In this document: positions 7,197 to 8,445 of the stretch, one piece after another | Layout of the letters: every line of letters begins with the position of its first letter | Position numbering within the stretch: position 1 is the first letter of the stretch | NCBI GenBank assembly: GCA_037131955.1 | Contig: JBAXQC010000093.1 | Span: 1-8,445 of the forward strand | From: CAIMMJ01 sp037131955 | GTDB taxonomy: Bacteria > Bacteroidota > Bacteroidia > UBA4408 | DNA: 8,445 nucleotides | Direction: 5' to 3' | Program-made: the position numbers and the translations under genes | The notes under the pieces: generated by a model | What the model saw: the letters and a program-made list of their open reading frames with translations, nothing else | What the model was told of the DNA's origin: nothing | Database searches by the model: none

Positions 7197-7490
7197 TTAT
7201 GTTAATTTGAAACGTTCCTGTTTTTGTTGAGTACCTTTTGGCAAATCTTTCACAAATTCTTTCTTCCCTCCTGGTAAAATCCGATAAAGCTTTCCTTCTT
7301 CAGCAACCAACACTGGCTGATCAGTTTTTTGTGCTTCTTCATTGGCTTTTAGTGTAGAATAAAATGCAGCACCCAATAAAGCCCCAATTAAGGCTCCTTC
7401 TTCCTTATCTTTAGATAATAAAGCACCGAAAGCAGCTCCTAAAAAACCACCTTTAACAAGTGATTCAATTGTATTTGTCTCAACTTTCAT
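7197..7490 (-). CDS. Small glycine-zipper protein of unknown function
   Basis: Protein of 97 aa. Residues 14-45 form a hydrophobic, Gly/Ala-rich segment with GxxxG spacing (Gly14, 15, 18, 22, then Gly32, 36, 40), split by a charged KDKEE turn. This suggests a glycine-zipper helical hairpin that could sit in a membrane. A charged C-terminal part follows (VAEEGKLYRILPGGKKEFV). It is the first gene of a two-gene operon with the zeta-like kinase, one base apart, so a linked role or an antitoxin role is possible but unproven. A perfect -7 element TAAATTTG (7502-7495, minus) lies only five bases before the ATG and lacks a clear -33. If used, the mRNA would be nearly leaderless. Confidence 0.7.
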   Translation of the reverse strand: MKVETNTIESLVKGGFLGAAFGALLSKDKEEGALIGALLGAAFYSTLKANEEAQKTDQPVLVAEEGKLYRILPGGKKEFVKDLPKGTQQKQERFKLT

Positions 7491-7542
7491 ATTCCAAATT
7501 TAAGCATTTTCGTTTGAACGATTAAGATCTATATATTTCAAT

Positions 7543-7592
7543 TTAAGTCACTATACCCAAATGCAATTCACAATTTAAAAGCAAATCACAAT
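7543..7592 (-). repeat. Detached relic of an expanded CRISPR repeat
   Basis: TAAGTCACTATACCCAAATG and the following bases align with the expanded repeats, including the 14-nt insertion (7555-7568). It then ends ACAATTTAAAAGCAAATCACAAT, differing from the canonical repeat end at only two bases. The first 12 or so bases of the repeat are missing and the palindrome is broken. It lies about 1.2 kb beyond the last array repeat, on the other side of the kinase operon, in the same orientation as the array. Confidence 0.8.
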
Positions 7593-7604
7593 AAGTTGGA
7601 AAAG

Positions 7605-7632
7605 TTGACAATAAAGTTAAGTTATATATTTG
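7605..7632 (+). promoter_or_regulatory. Bacteroidota-type promoter for small RNA 1
   Basis: TTG (7605-7607), a 17-bp gap, then a perfect TAnnTTTG element, TATATTTG (7625-7632). Predicted start is about 7636-7640, just before the first stem-loop. Confidence 0.7.
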
Positions 7633-7636
7633 TGCT

Positions 7637-7755
7637 ACACAGCAGAGGCTTGAGGGCCTTTGCAACCCAAACAGCCTTCAGGCTGCCTATTTTAGTGTGG
7701 ATTCGGAGGAGCTTACTGATTGCATATCAGTGTAGTGGTCGCTGAATCCTTTTTT
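7637..7755 (+). ncRNA. Predicted structured small RNA 1 (about 115-120 nt)
   Basis: Three stem-loops follow the promoter. SL1 is GCAGAGGC (7642-7649) with GCCTTTGC (7656-7663). SL2 is CAGCC-TTCA-GGCTG (7672-7685). SL3 has the outer stem GGATTC (7699-7704)/GAATCC (7744-7749) and an apical hairpin ACTGAT-TGCAT-ATCAGT (7715-7731), followed by TTTTTT (7750-7755), making it an intrinsic terminator. The SL1 loop (TTGAGG) could pair with CCCAA at 7666-7670 to make a small pseudoknot. No good reading frame is present. I do not recognise the family; a Bacteroidota regulatory RNA is the likeliest reading. It starts about 45 bp after the repeat relic, so a longer transcript from further upstream would join an anti-repeat to these stem-loops. 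Confidence 0.65.
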
Positions 7756-7770
7756 ATGCATTTACTTTTA

Positions 7771-7832
7771 AAAAAAAGAATAGACTCAGCGATTGCGCTT
7801 CGGTCTACATGCCGAAGGTTCTATCTGAGTCT
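7771..7832 (-). ncRNA. Predicted hairpin small RNA 2 (about 60 nt), convergent with RNA 1
   Basis: On the minus strand AGACTCAG (7832-7825) pairs with CTGAGTCT (7789-7782). Inside is a second stem, CTTCGG (7817-7812)/CCGAAG (7803-7798). The outer stem is followed by ATTC and a run of T (7777-7769), so the element can end its own transcript. A promoter lies immediately upstream, and the predicted RNA is essentially one hairpin. It could instead be only a terminator for minus-strand transcription, but the minus strand to the right has no gene until 8207. Confidence 0.5.
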
Positions 7833-7836
7833 TCAT

Positions 7837-7865
7837 TAAAGTTACATCTTTTCCGAGAAAGTCAA
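7837..7865 (-). promoter_or_regulatory. Putative promoter for small RNA 2
   Basis: On the minus strand TTG (7865-7863), an 18-bp gap, then TAACTTTA (7844-7837), one mismatch from TAnnTTTG. The predicted start is about 7832, at the foot of the hairpin. Confidence 0.45.
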
Positions 7866-7891
7866 TTTAATTTAAATATTAACCAGTTAAA

Positions 7892-7927
7892 TAATATCAA
7901 AAGCATACTCTAATTCTTTTGATATTA
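7892..7927. repeat. AT-rich 12-bp inverted repeat
   Basis: TAATATCAAAAG (7892-7903) and CTTTTGATATTA (7916-7927) are perfect inverted repeats around a 12-nt loop, 52 bp before the small gene at 7980. No T run follows on either strand, so an operator or mRNA leader hairpin is likelier than a terminator. Confidence 0.6.
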
Positions 7928-7979
7928 AAAAGAATAAAAGTTCATAAATTAAAATCACTACTTTTTTTAACTTCATTCA

Positions 7980-8156
7980 ATGGACGAGAATAGTTATAAT
8001 AAAGAAGAACTAATCAAAAAGCTTGAAAAAGGAAAATCCCTTACAAAAAAGGAAGAGAGATACTATATGAAATATGTTTTAAATTATACTGATGAAGAAA
8101 TTAATACCATCTTTGCTATAGCAAATAATAAAAACCCAAACAAACTGATTGATTAA
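7980..8156 (+). CDS. Small protein of unknown function, 58 aa
   Basis: ATG at 7980 and TAA at 8154-8156. The product is strongly charged and helical: MDENSYNKEELIKKLEKGKS at the start, then LTKKEERYYMKYVLNYTDEE. It has no signal peptide or membrane segment. The basic-acidic alternation and the T-x-E-E-I-N segment suggest a compact soluble helical protein, but no family was recognised. The 36-37% GC content and codon use match the neighbours. It has no plausible operon partner: it is isolated between noncoding DNA and a convergent gene. The coding call rests on a clean frame and a protein-like composition. Confidence 0.55.
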   Translation: MDENSYNKEELIKKLEKGKSLTKKEERYYMKYVLNYTDEEINTIFAIANNKNPNKLID

Positions 8157-8206
8157 GGTTTAAAAGTTAAAAGATTAAGTAAGTGGGCCCAAATAAAAAT
8201 TTAAAA

Positions 8207-8445
8207 TCAACTCAAAATTATAATTGGAACCTCAAGTTGAGTAACATAAAATTCTTCAGCAATTGAGTCATTGTTAAAAACCCCTTCTTCCATATGAAAA
8301 GGTAACCCTTTAGAAATAGGAATTTCTTCATGCTGAGCAATTAAACTATCCAAATGAAGCAGCAAAGCTTCACGCATATTTTTAACAACTTGCTCAACTG
8401 TTTTTCCTGTTGCAACACAACCAATTACATCTGGAGAAAATGCTG
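8207..8445 (-). CDS. HicB-family antitoxin-like protein, 5' end beyond window
   Basis: The last 78 codons are present, ending in TGA at 8209-8207. AFSPDVIGCVATGKTVEQVV followed by KNMREALLLHLDSLIAQHEE is the pattern of the HicB partial RNase H fold (D-hP-GC-A-GxT-EEA-NxxEAL-HL). HicB proteins neutralise the HicA mRNA interferase and often repress their own operon. Here the C-terminal part (about 50-78: NNDSIAEEFYVTQLEVPII) shows no obvious ribbon-helix-helix or helix-turn-helix DNA-binding domain. hicA is not downstream, because only 50 bp separate this stop from the neighbouring gene. It would have to lie upstream, past the window edge, or be absent, since orphan HicB-like proteins are common. 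Confidence 0.75.
   Translation of the reverse strand, partial: AFSPDVIGCVATGKTVEQVVKNMREALLLHLDSLIAQHEEIPISKGLPFHMEEGVFNNDSIAEEFYVTQLEVPIIILS

Noticed and set aside
6903..7205. Plus-strand frame opposite the kinase N-terminus
   Set aside because: Antisense shadow of the Walker A region; no start context or family.
8157..8206. Searched for hicA next to the HicB-like gene
   Set aside because: Only 50 bp are available downstream and no frame fits; any hicA must lie beyond 8445.

Overview
The window is low-GC and reads as a chromosome segment of a member of the Bacteroidota. Two things point there: Bacteroidota-type promoter elements (TTG, about 17-18 nt, then TAnnTTTG) and starts without Shine-Dalgarno sequences. 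The protein families fit. The species cannot be named from the sequence.

The left two thirds is a complete type II-C CRISPR-Cas locus. A tracrRNA is predicted on the minus strand at about 83-146, divergent from cas9 (181-4449). Then come cas1 (4451-5380, TTG start) and cas2 (5377-5724, overlapping cas1 by four bases), with no csn2 or cas4. A 16-bp inverted-repeat terminator (5732-5781) separates the operon from the array (5822-6358). The array has five identical 48-bp repeats, two expanded 62-bp repeats and six 30-nt spacers. The repeats read in the crRNA sense (GTTGTGATTTGC...) only on the minus strand. The tracrRNA is also on the minus strand and its anti-repeat pairs with exactly that sense. 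Each repeat carries a plausible outward promoter, as in Neisseria II-C systems.

The right third is accessory. A two-gene minus-strand operon encodes a glycine-zipper small protein (7197-7490) and a zeta-toxin-like P-loop kinase (6446-7195). It lies between the last array repeat and a decayed, expanded CRISPR-repeat relic (7543-7592). The roughly 490-bp gap to its right has no protein gene but contains two predicted convergent small-RNA units: plus strand about 7637-7755 and minus strand about 7832-7771. Each has its own promoter and intrinsic terminator. After an AT-rich inverted repeat come a 58-codon unknown gene (7980-8156, plus) and the 3' part of a HicB-like antitoxin (8207-8445, minus) cut by the window edge.

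The most unusual points are the hairpin-bearing expanded repeats and their detached relic, the exact 15-nt match between that relic and the tracrRNA, the convergent small-RNA pair, and a third structured RNA candidate just beyond the array (6396-6468).
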